Part shown: positions 30,322-40,351 of the stretch, in pieces
Layout: every line of letters begins with the position of its first letter
How positions within the stretch are numbered: the stretch's first letter is position 1
Assembly (NCBI GenBank): GCA_024697545.1
Contig: JAILFN010000111.1
Location: 1 to 64,000, forward strand
DNA length: 64,000 bases
Source: Ruminococcus sp.
GTDB taxonomy: Bacteria; Bacillota; Clostridia; Oscillospirales; Ruminococcaceae
Reading direction: 5' to 3'
Notes under the pieces: generated by a model
What the model saw: the letters and a program-made list of their open reading frames with translations, nothing else
Databases searched by the model: none
Told to the model about the DNA's origin: nothing
Translations under genes and position numbers: made by a program

Positions 30322-31449
30322 ATGATATATCTTGATAACGCAGCCACGACCGAGCCTTGCGCCGAATCGGTCAAAGCCTGCTCCGAGTATTTCCGCGAGT
30401 TCGGTAATCCTTCATCTCTGCATGAGATGGGAGTTTCTGCCGCTAATGCAGTAGCCGCCGCAAGAAAGTCGATCGCGACAGCTTTGAAAGCTGATGTAAA
30501 TGAGATTTACTTTACATCTTGCGCGACAGAATCGAACAACACCGCGATCTTCGGCGCAGCGAAAAAGTTCGGCAAGCGTAAAAAAACTATCGTGACCTCC
30601 GCTGTCGAGCATCCCTCGGTCAAAGAGCCGTTGAAAGAGCTTGAAAAACAGGGCTTCAATGTTGTTCGTATTATGCCAAAGGACGGAGTTTTTTATGCAG
30701 AGGATTTCGTAAATGCTGTCGATGATGACACTTTTCTCGTCACCTGTATGTATTGCAACAACGAACTCGGCACCGTTCTGCCCGTCGAGCAGATCTTTAA
30801 AGCTGTAAAGCACAAAAACAAGCAGATCCTTACACACTGCGATATCGTGCAGGGGTTTATGAAATATCCCATCAAGGTCAAGACGCTCGGCGCTGATATG
30901 CTTTCGATGAGTGCCCATAAAGTCAATGCTTTTAAAGGCATCGGCGCGCTCTACATCAATTCTTCGGTGCATATCCCGTCGCTGATATTCGGCGGCGGGC
31001 AGGAAAGAGGCTTCCGCTCCGGTACCGAGTCTGTGCCGTTAATCGCTTCATTCGGAGCTGCGGTCGATAAGCTCGCCCCCACGATATCCCGCCGTTTTGA
31101 ACAAGTCGGTATTCTTGCCGATCTTCTCAGGAACGAGATCGCCGCTCTTCCCGATTCACGTATCAATTCCCCCGAAAACGGTTCACCCTATATCGTCAGC
31201 TTTTCGCTGAAAGGCTACCGCTCCGAGATCCTTCTTCATAAGCTTGAAGAGCGCGAGATCTATGTTTCAAGCGGTTCGGCTTGCTCGAAAGGCAAGAAAA
31301 GCAGCGTTCTGACAGCTTTCGGGATCCCCGATGAATACGCCGATTCGACACTGAGAGTCAGCCTTTCTGCCGAGAACACCCGTGAGGATATCTTATCCCT
31401 TGTCTCAGCGCTGAAAGACGCCCAGAAGGAATTGCTGAAATCGAACTAA
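30322..31449 (+). CDS. cysteine desulfurase (NifS/IscS-like)
   Basis: MIYLDNAATTEPCAES; SMSAHKVNAFKGIGALYI; YVSSGSACSKGKK; next to thiI. Confidence 0.95.
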   Translation: MIYLDNAATTEPCAESVKACSEYFREFGNPSSLHEMGVSAANAVAAARKSIATALKADVNEIYFTSCATESNNTAIFGAAKKFGKRKKTIVTSAVEHPSVKEPLKELEKQGFNVVRIMPKDGVFYAEDFVNAVDDDTFLVTCMYCNNELGTVLPVEQIFKAVKHKNKQILTHCDIVQGFMKYPIKVKTLGADMLSMSAHKVNAFKGIGALYINSSVHIPSLIFGGGQERGFRSGTESVPLIASFGAAVDKLAPTISRRFEQVGILADLLRNEIAALPDSRINSPENGSPYIVSFSLKGYRSEILLHKLEEREIYVSSGSACSKGKKSSVLTAFGIPDEYADSTLRVSLSAENTREDILSLVSALKDAQKELLKSN

Positions 31450-31518
31450 TGTTTTATACTATTATAATATATAAGGAACGACAAGTTCCTGCAAAATTTT
31501 CAGAACAAAGGAGTAATA

Positions 31519-32718
31519 ATGATGAAAGAGATATTTCTTTGCAAATACGGTGAGATAGCCCTAAAGGGTCTGAACAAATCAACTTTCGAGAGCGTAATGG
31601 TCAAGAATGTCAAAAGACGTCTCAGGCGTCTTGGTTCTTTCGACTATTGGCGTGCTCAGTCAACTCTCTATGTCTATCCGCTCGATGCTGAGATAGATAT
31701 GGACGATGTTATGGACGAGCTGAAACGTGTGTTTGGTATCGCTAAGATCTGCCGTTCGCTTGAAGTCGAGAAATCTATGGAGTCTATCCTCTCGGATACA
31801 ACTCTTGATTACCTCGCCGAAGCGCTCGATGATGCTTCAACATTCAAGGTCGAAGCCAAGCGCGCAGACAAGAAGTTTCCCTATAAGTCTCCCGAGATCT
31901 GCGCGTCGCTCGGCGGAAAGATACTCGAAAGATTCCCGCACCTTTCTGTCGATGTCCATGAGCCCGACATCACCGTTACCGTTGAGATACGCGAAAAGTA
32001 CGCATTCGTAAACGCGCTCAGGATCGACGGCGCGGGCGGACTTCCCATCGGCACCAGCGGCAGGGGAATGCTCCTCCTGTCGGGAGGCATCGACTCGCCT
32101 GTTGCGGGCTACATGATGGCAAAAAGGGGAGTCCAGATTCAGGCTATCCACTTTGAAGCCCCCCCTTACACCTCCGAACGCGCACGAATGAAGGTCGAAA
32201 AGCTCGCCGAAGAGATCGCACTCTATTGCGGCGATATCGCATTCCACTGCGTACCCTTCACCGATATTCAGGTCGCGATCAAGGAAAACTGCCCCGAGGA
32301 GCTGTTCACCATCATCATGCGCCGTCTTATGATGGAGATTGCCCAGCGCATCTGCGAAAAAGAAAACTGCTCCTGTCTGATTACGGGCGAGAGCATGGGA
32401 CAGGTCGCCAGTCAGACGATGGGTGCGATCGTCTGCACCGACGCCGCCTGCCGAATCCCTGTCTTCCGCCCCTGCATCGGACTCGATAAGTCTGAGATCG
32501 TAAAGATCGCCCGCGACATAAACACCTTCGACACCTCGATCCTCCCGTATGAGGACTGCTGCACGGTGTTCACCCCCAAGCACCCCAAGACCCGTCCGAT
32601 CCCCGCCGATGTAGAAAAGGCGCAGAACAGCTTCGATTTCGAGCCGATGATCGCCGAAGCGGTTGTAAAGACCGTCTTTAAGATTTTCAGATGCGGCGAA
32701 AACACTGTAAATATATAA
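31519..32718 (+). CDS. thiI: tRNA 4-thiouridine synthase ThiI
   Basis: KYGEIALKGLNKSTFE; LLSGGIDSPVAGYMMAKRGVQIQAIHFEAPPYTSERA. Confidence 0.96.
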   Translation: MMKEIFLCKYGEIALKGLNKSTFESVMVKNVKRRLRRLGSFDYWRAQSTLYVYPLDAEIDMDDVMDELKRVFGIAKICRSLEVEKSMESILSDTTLDYLAEALDDASTFKVEAKRADKKFPYKSPEICASLGGKILERFPHLSVDVHEPDITVTVEIREKYAFVNALRIDGAGGLPIGTSGRGMLLLSGGIDSPVAGYMMAKRGVQIQAIHFEAPPYTSERARMKVEKLAEEIALYCGDIAFHCVPFTDIQVAIKENCPEELFTIIMRRLMMEIAQRICEKENCSCLITGESMGQVASQTMGAIVCTDAACRIPVFRPCIGLDKSEIVKIARDINTFDTSILPYEDCCTVFTPKHPKTRPIPADVEKAQNSFDFEPMIAEAVVKTVFKIFRCGENTVNI

Positions 32719-32850
32719 AGCTTGACAGCACACTGTTTTATTAACATTCTGTGAAATTTAGGCGGTTTTGACTTGCATTCCATAAAATGGCAGAATAATA
32801 CAGAAATTAGGAAAATCAAGTAAATTTACTTTACAAACGCCGACTTTTCG

Positions 32851-32864
32851 CGAACGTCTGTTCG
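32851..32864. promoter_or_regulatory. candidate LexA/SOS box
   Basis: CGAACGTCTGTTCG: perfect CGAAC-N4-GTTCG palindrome. Confidence 0.65.
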
Positions 32865-32889
32865 TGCTCTGTTTACTGTTATTATTTTC

Positions 32890-32948
32890 GTACAGTTAAA
32901 AGAGTTACAGAACAGTTAAATTGGTTTCATTCTGTAACCTTTCTGTAC
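32890..32948. repeat. nested inverted repeat in noncoding region
   Basis: GTACAG...GTTACAGAA(17 nt)TTCTGTAAC...CTGTAC. Confidence 0.6.
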
Positions 32949-33213
32949 CTTCAATTGGACAGTTGCCTCTTATATATATTATAAGGAATAATGTCGAAAC
33001 ACCACGGTTTTACGCGGTTTCCGCGCGTTCACAGCTCAGTTGTGTGCCTATAACGGTATATATAAGAATTATCACCTGCCGCGTAACTTTAGTGTTACAT
33101 ATCCGGAAAAGCTCGGAATAATTCTCGTTAAAATAATTAATCAAATTCACATTATTGCCTATAATGAGCAGAATTCTATGTGCATATTGCCAAATAAACG
33201 GAGGGTCATTTTT

Positions 33214-33774
33214 ATGTATTTTCACGAAGATAACAAATCGGTTACAGGAAGTATTGACAGATTTGCAGGGATTGTTGTAAAATATATGACAGAACGCGGG
33301 CTTAGTATGTCCACAGCTGAAAGCTGCACAGGCGGTGCGCTCTCCGAAGCGATCACTTCGGTTGCAGGGGCATCAAAAATGTTCCTCGGCGGCGCGGTGA
33401 CTTACACCGAAGAGCTTAAAATGAAGCTGCTCGGTGTCAGGAAACAAACGCTTGATATGTATTCGGTGTATTCGCGCGAAACGGCTCTTGAAATGAGTCG
33501 GGGAGTGCGCGGGCTCACCGGCGCTGATGTAGGCGTAGGTATCACGGGTATCGCGGGTCCCGACGGCGGGAGTCCGGATAAGCCGGTGGGTACGGTCTAT
33601 GTCGCGGTCAGCTGCGATAAGGGTGAGATCGCCGAAAATCTCGCGCTCTATAATGAAGAGTTTTATGAAAAATTAGACAGGAGAAGCATTCGTGAGCTTA
33701 CGGTGCTAAGAAGCCTTCAGTTGTTATACGGGCTTCTGACGGAAAAATATGATACCGAAAGGAACGACGCTTGA
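33214..33774 (+). CDS. CinA C-terminal/PncC-like nicotinamide-nucleotide amidase
   Basis: STAESCTGGALSEAITSVAGASKMFLGGAVTYTEELK; GITGIAGPDGGSPDKPVGTVYVAV; RBS GGAGGG upstream of ATG 33214. Confidence 0.93.
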   Translation: MYFHEDNKSVTGSIDRFAGIVVKYMTERGLSMSTAESCTGGALSEAITSVAGASKMFLGGAVTYTEELKMKLLGVRKQTLDMYSVYSRETALEMSRGVRGLTGADVGVGITGIAGPDGGSPDKPVGTVYVAVSCDKGEIAENLALYNEEFYEKLDRRSIRELTVLRSLQLLYGLLTEKYDTERNDA

Positions 33775-33775
33775 T

Positions 33776-34840
33776 ATGTCTATGACAAATGAAACAACAG
33801 GGATAGATCGTGATAGGGATGATTCAAATTTCTTTATCCGATTCTTGAAATACTTCGTACCCTGGAAAGGTGACAAAGCTTCTGAGGTCTTCCGAAAGGT
33901 CGTCTTCGTCGCTTCCATCGCGCTGTTTTGTACTTCGGTCAATCAGCTTACCGATTTCCTTGAGACAGACAGGGGAACTTTAGAGTATACCTCCCAGATA
34001 CAATCGCTTGAGCCCGATTTCTCCGATGAGATCAATATGGGTGAGATCGGTGCCGATGTCAATGACGGTTCTGCTCCCGAGAAGAGACAGCGTAAGGTTC
34101 AGCCCTGGGCAAAGGATCTTCTCAAAAGGAACAAGGAAGTCGTCGGCTGGATCAAGATCCCCGGGTTTTGCGATTCAAAAGGGAGCGAGTATATTAATTA
34201 TCCGGTGTTACAGCATAGTGACAACGAATATTACTTGACACACAACATCGATGACAAAGCTTATGAGTCGGGAAGCATTTATGCCGACTATAAGATACCG
34301 ATCGATGAAAAGGGTCAGCCGGATAATATTACCATCTATGGTCACCATATGAGAAAGCTCGGCACTTCATTTACTCACCTCGCTGAGTACAAAAGCGGTG
34401 TCAAGTTTTTGAAAAAACACCCTGTAATTGAGTTCAACACTATCTATGACAGCAAAGAAGAGTATATCATAATCGGCTGCTTCGTAGGTGCGATAAATGA
34501 AGCGCAGGATAACGGAAAGCTTTTCGATTACTGGCGCTACCGCAACTTTGACGATCAGGAATTCAAGTTCGACACATGGCTTGCGAATGTGAAGAAACAG
34601 TCTTGGTATTCCTGTGATGCCGTTTGTGATTACGATGATGATTACATCACCCTTTCGACCTGCTCCAATGAGGTCAAGGATATGAGATGGGTCGTGGTTG
34701 CTAAGAAACTGGGTAGTGATGACGATAAGGATGCGATAATCGCTTCTTATAAAGAAAAAAAGGACAAAGATATTTACTTCCCTCAGATCTGGCGAAACAG
34801 CTGGGGCAACAAGAAAAAATATCTCGGCTGGAGCTACTGA
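33776..34840 (+). CDS. class B sortase
   Basis: INYPVLQHSDNEYYLTHNID; ITIYGHHM; YITLSTCSNEVKDMRWVV (catalytic TLSTC). Confidence 0.93.
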   Translation: MSMTNETTGIDRDRDDSNFFIRFLKYFVPWKGDKASEVFRKVVFVASIALFCTSVNQLTDFLETDRGTLEYTSQIQSLEPDFSDEINMGEIGADVNDGSAPEKRQRKVQPWAKDLLKRNKEVVGWIKIPGFCDSKGSEYINYPVLQHSDNEYYLTHNIDDKAYESGSIYADYKIPIDEKGQPDNITIYGHHMRKLGTSFTHLAEYKSGVKFLKKHPVIEFNTIYDSKEEYIIIGCFVGAINEAQDNGKLFDYWRYRNFDDQEFKFDTWLANVKKQSWYSCDAVCDYDDDYITLSTCSNEVKDMRWVVVAKKLGSDDDKDAIIASYKEKKDKDIYFPQIWRNSWGNKKKYLGWSY

Positions 34841-34867
34841 TAAGCTCTCCGCAATGTCCGAAAACAG

Positions 34868-34917
34868 GATCCGTAAGTTCTCACAATTACGGATCGTGAC
34901 AGCGGCACTTCGCTGTC
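34868..34917. repeat. tandem hairpins upstream of SleB-like gene
   Basis: GATCCGTAA...TTACGGATC and GACAGCG GCACTT CGCTGTC. Confidence 0.55.
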
Positions 34918-34935
34918 GGAAAGGCAATGTGATAA

Positions 34936-36054
34936 ATGATGTATCTAAAACGATTAAAGACGGAGAATACCGATGATTCCTGCAAAGAGATCGCTTGCGT
35001 AAAGAAGGCAGGCACAGTCCTCGGAGCGGGTGCGATGGCTGTTATAGCAGTCGGAGCGGTCGGTATATATGCCTTGATCGGCGGAAGCAATATTCCCTCG
35101 AATAGCGCTAAGGCTGTAAGCGCATCAAAGGCGGTTGTAACAACAACAGCCTCGGATCCCGTTGAAGATCAGGACGAGACAGTTTCTCAGGCTGCCGTAA
35201 CATGGAAAAAGGCAGGCATTGAGGAGTACAGCCTTGTGGTCGAGACTGTAAAGGCTACCAAGAATAACAAGAAAAAGACTACCACCAAGAAAAACGATGA
35301 GACTTCGGCTTCAAAGAAGTCAAAGTCCGAGACTACTACCGAACCTTCAACAAAAGCTTCAGAGACTGAGACTAAGCCCACCACCACAGAGCCTCAGACA
35401 ACGGCTCCCGAAACGACAGCTCCCGAGACTAAGGACGATGACGTTAAGGATTGCGGTGTAATGACAATGTACACCACCGAGAAGGTCAACCTCAGAAAGG
35501 GTCCCTCTCTTAACGATAGTGTTCTTTCGGTCCTCTCCAAGGGCTGTGAGGTACTCGTTACCGGCTATACCGACGACTGGTACAGGGTCAAGGCAGACGG
35601 CGTGAACGGCTTCTGCATGAAGAGATATCTTTCGGAAGAGAAGCCTGCTGCTGAGGAGGAAAGCTCTAACAGCGGCATCATTGATTACAATGACGTTGAG
35701 TTCAATATGCTCTGCTATGTACTTCAGGGTGAGGTCGGAGATTGCTCCGAAGCGAGCAAGATCGCAGTTGCAAACGTTATCATTAACCGTGTGAAGTCTC
35801 CGCTTTTCCCCGATTCCATCGAGGGCGTGCTCACTCAGAGCGGTCAGTTTGATGCTATCTGGGGCTATTACAACGGAACTACGGTTCCTACCTCCAACAC
35901 CATTGATTGTGCAAAGCGTGCACTTTCGGGTGAGGATAACATAGGTGAAGCCGTTTACTACTACGCTCCCATGTATTGCAGTCCCGAGACCGCGGCATGG
36001 TTTGAGTCGCTCACATTCTGTGCAGAGATAGACGGTCAGAGATATTTCAAGTAA
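34936..36054 (+). CDS. SH3b domain plus SleB-type cell wall hydrolase
   Basis: TM; Thr/Lys-rich linker; KVNLRKGPSLNDSVLSVLSKG SH3b; EFNMLCYVLQGEVGDCSEASKIAVANVIINRVKSPLFPDSI hydrolase_2. Confidence 0.9.
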   Translation: MMYLKRLKTENTDDSCKEIACVKKAGTVLGAGAMAVIAVGAVGIYALIGGSNIPSNSAKAVSASKAVVTTTASDPVEDQDETVSQAAVTWKKAGIEEYSLVVETVKATKNNKKKTTTKKNDETSASKKSKSETTTEPSTKASETETKPTTTEPQTTAPETTAPETKDDDVKDCGVMTMYTTEKVNLRKGPSLNDSVLSVLSKGCEVLVTGYTDDWYRVKADGVNGFCMKRYLSEEKPAAEEESSNSGIIDYNDVEFNMLCYVLQGEVGDCSEASKIAVANVIINRVKSPLFPDSIEGVLTQSGQFDAIWGYYNGTTVPTSNTIDCAKRALSGEDNIGEAVYYYAPMYCSPETAAWFESLTFCAEIDGQRYFK

Positions 36055-36115
36055 TAAATAATTCGGCGTGTTTTTCATAAGTGCGCCGAATTTCGTTATA
36101 TGATAGGACATTGAA

Positions 36116-37396
36116 ATGAAGAATTCTACTAAAAGATTGCTTGTACAGGTCGGATCCTTTACACTTGGTGCGGGGCTTATCGCAGCCAACGGCTTGTACG
36201 TTTTCACAAAGAATAAGCCTCATCTTACCCATAACGCCCCCGTTGTTCAGACTTCGGGTATGGAAGATGAGATCACCGAGGTTTCGGCACAGGTGGTCGA
36301 GCAGATCAATTCGTCCGCGAAAAACCGCATTGAGGCAAACACCGTCAGGACGCTTACCGCTTCCGATGTTTCGCTTCCGACAGGCAGCACCATGACAAAG
36401 GCTTCGATCGACGATTATCAGCTCGCCCTGAAGATCGACACCAAGAAGACCAAAGAGGAGATCGAGTATGAGAACCGATATGATGCTTCTTATGATATCG
36501 ACTCTACGGTCATATATGATCCCCACCCGACTGCACTCAATTACACCGAGACCCGCGATGTTTCCTCGGAGTTTTACACCATACACGATATAATCTCGGG
36601 CAACGACTATACGATGAACGCCCATGAGATGCTCTGTCAGATGGTTTACAGCGAGATCGGTTCAAGCTGGGACGAGGACGCCATCAAGGCGCAGGTCGTT
36701 GCCGCTTATTCTTACCTCCGCTTCAACGATTCCATCAACCGCATTCCCGATGTCGGCCTCAAGCCCGATTACCCTTCAAAGATCGAAAAGTGCGTAAAGG
36801 CTGTCGAGGGACAGGCTGTCTACTACGATAACGAGATCATAAACGCTGTCTACTCGGCTTCAACGGCGGGTTATTCCGTCGAGAGCGAGCGTATCTGGGA
36901 CGTTTACTATCCCTACCTCCGCGCAGTTGTCAGCAAATTTGACTGCGAAGACCCCAATTACGGACTGCTGAACGAGTACTCCTACGCTGAGCTCAAATCG
37001 ATCCTCGAGGGAGCGCTTGGCATCAAGATGTCCGATAACGTTGACAACTGGTTCGTGGTCGATGATATTTACAGCGGACGCTATGTCGGCTACATAACCA
37101 TCGACGGTCAGAAGCGCATCACTGCGCGCACGCTTCAGGATACCCTTGATCTTAAATCTCAGGCGTTCACAATAAAGATCGAGGACAACAAGATAAAGAT
37201 CTACACCTTCGGCTGGGGCCACGGCGTAGGTATGTCGCAGTGGGGTGCCTGCAATTACGCCGCAAACGGCTATAAGTACGACCAGATACTCCGCCACTAT
37301 TACCTCAACACCGATATCAGAGTATCGGATGTCAACAAAAAAGCCGTTCGCCGCGGTTCGGCGTATCTTACACCCTCTTCGGACAGCGAAGAATAA
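36116..37396 (+). CDS. SpoIID/LytB domain protein
   Basis: MVYSEIGSSWDEDAIKAQVVAAYSYLR; STAGYSVESERIWDVYYPYLRAV; GWGHGVGMSQWGACNYAANG. Confidence 0.93.
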   Translation: MKNSTKRLLVQVGSFTLGAGLIAANGLYVFTKNKPHLTHNAPVVQTSGMEDEITEVSAQVVEQINSSAKNRIEANTVRTLTASDVSLPTGSTMTKASIDDYQLALKIDTKKTKEEIEYENRYDASYDIDSTVIYDPHPTALNYTETRDVSSEFYTIHDIISGNDYTMNAHEMLCQMVYSEIGSSWDEDAIKAQVVAAYSYLRFNDSINRIPDVGLKPDYPSKIEKCVKAVEGQAVYYDNEIINAVYSASTAGYSVESERIWDVYYPYLRAVVSKFDCEDPNYGLLNEYSYAELKSILEGALGIKMSDNVDNWFVVDDIYSGRYVGYITIDGQKRITARTLQDTLDLKSQAFTIKIEDNKIKIYTFGWGHGVGMSQWGACNYAANGYKYDQILRHYYLNTDIRVSDVNKKAVRRGSAYLTPSSDSEE

Positions 37397-37416
37397 TGTA
37401 AAGCAATATAACTTGT

Positions 37417-37441
37417 CAAGGACTGCTGAGGCAGTCCTTGT
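37417..37441 (+). terminator. hairpin, weak terminator candidate
   Basis: CAAGGACTGC TGAG GCAGTCCTTG with short T tract. Confidence 0.4.
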
Positions 37442-38064
37442 TTGCAGGAGGAGAGATCATGTACATAAAAGCCAGAGAGATCCTGATGAATAAAAGAGTT
37501 GTCTTGGCTTCAAAGTCCCCGCGCCGCAAGGAACTGCTTCATCTGCTCACCGACAGATTTGAGGTTATTCCCGCCGAGGGCGAGGAATCTGCACCCGCCG
37601 ATCTTCGCGCCGAGCAAGTCCCGATATATCTTGCAGACTTAAAGTGCAGGGAAGTTGCCGGGCGCTGCCGCCCCGATGATGATACTATCGTCATCGGCTG
37701 CGATACCGTCGTTATCAGCAGCGGCAAGGTTCTCGGAAAGCCCGCCGACGAACAGGACGCTCTTAATATGCTGTCCGAACTCGCGGGAAAGTCGCATAAA
37801 GTCGTCAGCGGACTGAGTGTATTCAGCCGCGGAAGATACCTCACGGGTGCAGGTATGGCTTCGGTAACATTTTATCCCCCCGATGAAGAGCAGCTAATGT
37901 CCTACATTGCCACCGGCGAGCCTATGGATAAAGCAGGCGCTTACGGCATTCAGGGTATAGGCGGTCTGCTCGTCAGGGAGATAAGCGGCGATTACAACAG
38001 CGTGGTGGGTCTGCCCGTAAATGAACTCGCCCGCCTTATCACGGAGCTTGCGTCAGATGATTGA
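37438..38064 (+). CDS. maf: Maf family nucleotide pyrophosphatase
   Basis: VVLASKSPRRKELLHLL; GCDTVVISSGKVLGKPADEQDA. Confidence 0.95.
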   Translation: MFAGGEIMYIKAREILMNKRVVLASKSPRRKELLHLLTDRFEVIPAEGEESAPADLRAEQVPIYLADLKCREVAGRCRPDDDTIVIGCDTVVISSGKVLGKPADEQDALNMLSELAGKSHKVVSGLSVFSRGRYLTGAGMASVTFYPPDEEQLMSYIATGEPMDKAGAYGIQGIGGLLVREISGDYNSVVGLPVNELARLITELASDD

Positions 38065-38938
38065 TCCCGAACTGACAGCCCTCTGGCTGCGTATAACCCT
38101 CGCTTTCGGCTTCGGCGGTTCTAAAAAATGGCAGTACATAGACATAGACGACCCAAAAGAAAGCATTGCGAAGCTGTCAAGCAATGTGGCTTTGCAGAAT
38201 GACAGGCATATCAACAAGTACAGAAATGTGTCAAGCAAACAAATTGACAGCATTATCGACCTCTGCAAACGCAACGATATAGTTATTATCACGCCCTCCG
38301 ATGAAGAGTACCCCGCAAAGCTCCGCTGCCTTGTAGATCCGCCCTCGGCATTGTTCGTGCTGGGCGACGTGAAGAAGGTCTTCGATGTCCCGTCGGTCGC
38401 GGTCGTCGGTGCCAGGGAGAGCTGCGAATACTCTCAGCAGCTTGCAAAGGTATTCTCGTCTTCACTTGCACGCTACGGTGTCAATGTGATAAGCGGCTTT
38501 GCAAGAGGCATCGACCGCTGCGCCCATGTCGGTGCTCTCGAACAGCAGGGCACTACTGCCGCAGTCCTCGGCTGCGGTATCCTTCACGATTACCCAAAAG
38601 GCACCATGCGCCTGAAACGCCTCATCGCCGAGCACGGCGCCGTTATTTCCGAATACCTGCCGACAACTACTCCCGCAAAGGAGTACTTCAAGGTCCGCAA
38701 TCGTATAATAAGCGGTCTGTCCGACTGCGTGCTGGTCGTTGAAGCTTCCGAACGCAGCGGCTCGCTGAATACCGTAAACCACGCCCTCGAGCAGGGCAAG
38801 GATGTGTTCGTGATACCGCCGCACGATCTGTTCGATCCCGCCTTCGACGGTCAGAGCGCTCTGCTGCTTGACGGCGCACAGATAGCGGTAGATCCCGAGC
38901 AGATATCCGATCACCTGATGCGTCTTTACGGACTTTAA
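38057..38938 (+). CDS. dprA: DNA processing protein DprA
   Basis: VAVVGARESCEYSQQLAKVFSSSLARYGVNVISGFARGIDRCAHVGAL; VVEASERSGSLNTVNHALEQGKDVFVIP. Confidence 0.95.
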   Translation: MIDPELTALWLRITLAFGFGGSKKWQYIDIDDPKESIAKLSSNVALQNDRHINKYRNVSSKQIDSIIDLCKRNDIVIITPSDEEYPAKLRCLVDPPSALFVLGDVKKVFDVPSVAVVGARESCEYSQQLAKVFSSSLARYGVNVISGFARGIDRCAHVGALEQQGTTAAVLGCGILHDYPKGTMRLKRLIAEHGAVISEYLPTTTPAKEYFKVRNRIISGLSDCVLVVEASERSGSLNTVNHALEQGKDVFVIPPHDLFDPAFDGQSALLLDGAQIAVDPEQISDHLMRLYGL

Positions 38939-39015
38939 TGATGTGTGAAAACTGTTAATTTTGGAAATATTCCGCAATTGTTTAAAAAAAAATCACATTA
39001 ATTTTGAAAAAACAC

Positions 39016-39044
39016 TTGCATTACCTTCCAAGATGTAGTATAAT
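39016..39044 (+). promoter_or_regulatory. sigma-A-like promoter for gapA
   Basis: TTGCAT-N17-TATAAT. Confidence 0.75.
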
Positions 39045-39114
39045 AACTTTATGTACAGCGGCAGATGATGTACGCTGTCTTGACTGAACTAAATTTTTTA
39101 GGAGGTTTTTTTCT

Positions 39115-40152
39115 ATGTCAGTTAAAGTTGCTATTAATGGTTTCGGCCGTATCGGTCGTCTCGCATTCAGACAGATGTTTGGTGCAGAGGGTTATGAGGT
39201 TGTAGCTATCAACGACCTTACCAAGCCCTCCATGCTCGCAGACCTGCTCAAGTATGATACCGCTCAGGGCGGCTACTGCGGCAAGATCGGTGAGAATCTC
39301 CACACCGTAGAGGCTGATGACGAGGCCGGCACCATCACTGTTGACGGCAAGACCCTTAAGATCTACGCTAAGGCTAACGCTGCTGAGCTCCCCTGGGGCG
39401 AGATCGGCGTTGACGTTGTTCTCGAGTGCACAGGTTTCTACTGCTCCAAGGACAAGAGCCAGGCTCACATCGATGCAGGCGCTAAGAAGGTCGTTATCTC
39501 TGCTCCCGCAGGCAATGACCTCAAGACTATCGTATTCTCTGTAAACGAGAACACCCTGACTGCTGATGATACCATCATCTCCGCTGCTTCCTGCACCACC
39601 AACTGCCTCGCTCCTATGGCTAAGGCTCTTAACGATTATGCTCCTATCCAGAGCGGTATCATGAGCACTATCCATGCTTACACCGGCGACCAGATGATTC
39701 TCGACGGTCCTCACAGAAAGGGCGACCTGAGAAGAGCAAGAGCAGGTGCTGCTAACATCGTTCCTAACTCCACCGGCGCTGCTAAGGCTATCGGTCTCGT
39801 TATCCCCGAGCTGAACGGCAAGCTCATCGGCTCCGCTCAGAGAGTTCCTGTTCCTACCGGTTCCACCACCATCCTTACCGCTGTTGTAAAGGGTGCTGAC
39901 GTTACCGTTGACGGCATCAACGCTGCTATGAAGGCTGCTGCTTCCGAGTCCTTCGGTTACAACACCGATCCTATCGTTTCTTCTGACGTTATCGGCATGA
40001 GATACGGTTCGCTGTTCGATGCTACTCAGACCATGGTTTCCAAGATCGCTGACGACCTCTATGAGGTACAGGTAGTTTCTTGGTATGACAACGAGAATAG
40101 CTACACCAGCCAGATGGTTAGAACCATCAAGTATTTCGCAGAGCTTGCATAA
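39115..40152 (+). CDS. gap: type I glyceraldehyde-3-phosphate dehydrogenase
   Basis: [53 protein letters not shown]. Confidence 0.98.
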   Translation: MSVKVAINGFGRIGRLAFRQMFGAEGYEVVAINDLTKPSMLADLLKYDTAQGGYCGKIGENLHTVEADDEAGTITVDGKTLKIYAKANAAELPWGEIGVDVVLECTGFYCSKDKSQAHIDAGAKKVVISAPAGNDLKTIVFSVNENTLTADDTIISAASCTTNCLAPMAKALNDYAPIQSGIMSTIHAYTGDQMILDGPHRKGDLRRARAGAANIVPNSTGAAKAIGLVIPELNGKLIGSAQRVPVPTGSTTILTAVVKGADVTVDGINAAMKAAASESFGYNTDPIVSSDVIGMRYGSLFDATQTMVSKIADDLYEVQVVSWYDNENSYTSQMVRTIKYFAELA

Positions 40153-40178
40153 TTTTAGCTGACAAGTGAAATAATATC

Positions 40179-40216
40179 AAGACTCTCCTGCTTTGAGCGG
40201 GGGAGTCTTTTTTGTT
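40179..40216 (+). terminator. intrinsic terminator after gap
   Basis: AAGACTCTCC...GGGGGAGTCTTTTTT. Confidence 0.75.
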
Positions 40217-40269
40217 TGTTGCGGTTAATTTTTGATTTGTAAATGTGGAATAATTATGTAAAAAGTATG

Positions 40270-40298
40270 TTGAAAATTTAATTGATATATGTTATAAT
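40270..40298 (+). promoter_or_regulatory. sigma-A-like promoter for lipoprotein
   Basis: TTGAAA-N17-TATAAT. Confidence 0.7.
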
Positions 40299-40351
40299 AT
40301 AGTCAAAGCTGTACCCGGTTTTTGGCGGTACGGGGAAATGGAGATGATCTT

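Noticed and set aside
31837-32733. 298-aa ORF antisense to thiI
   Set aside because: thiI motifs are intact on the sense strand; antisense has no recognisable domain
32921-33121. 66-aa ORF in the thiI-cinA gap
   Set aside because: TTG start without RBS, no recognisable features; region looks noncoding
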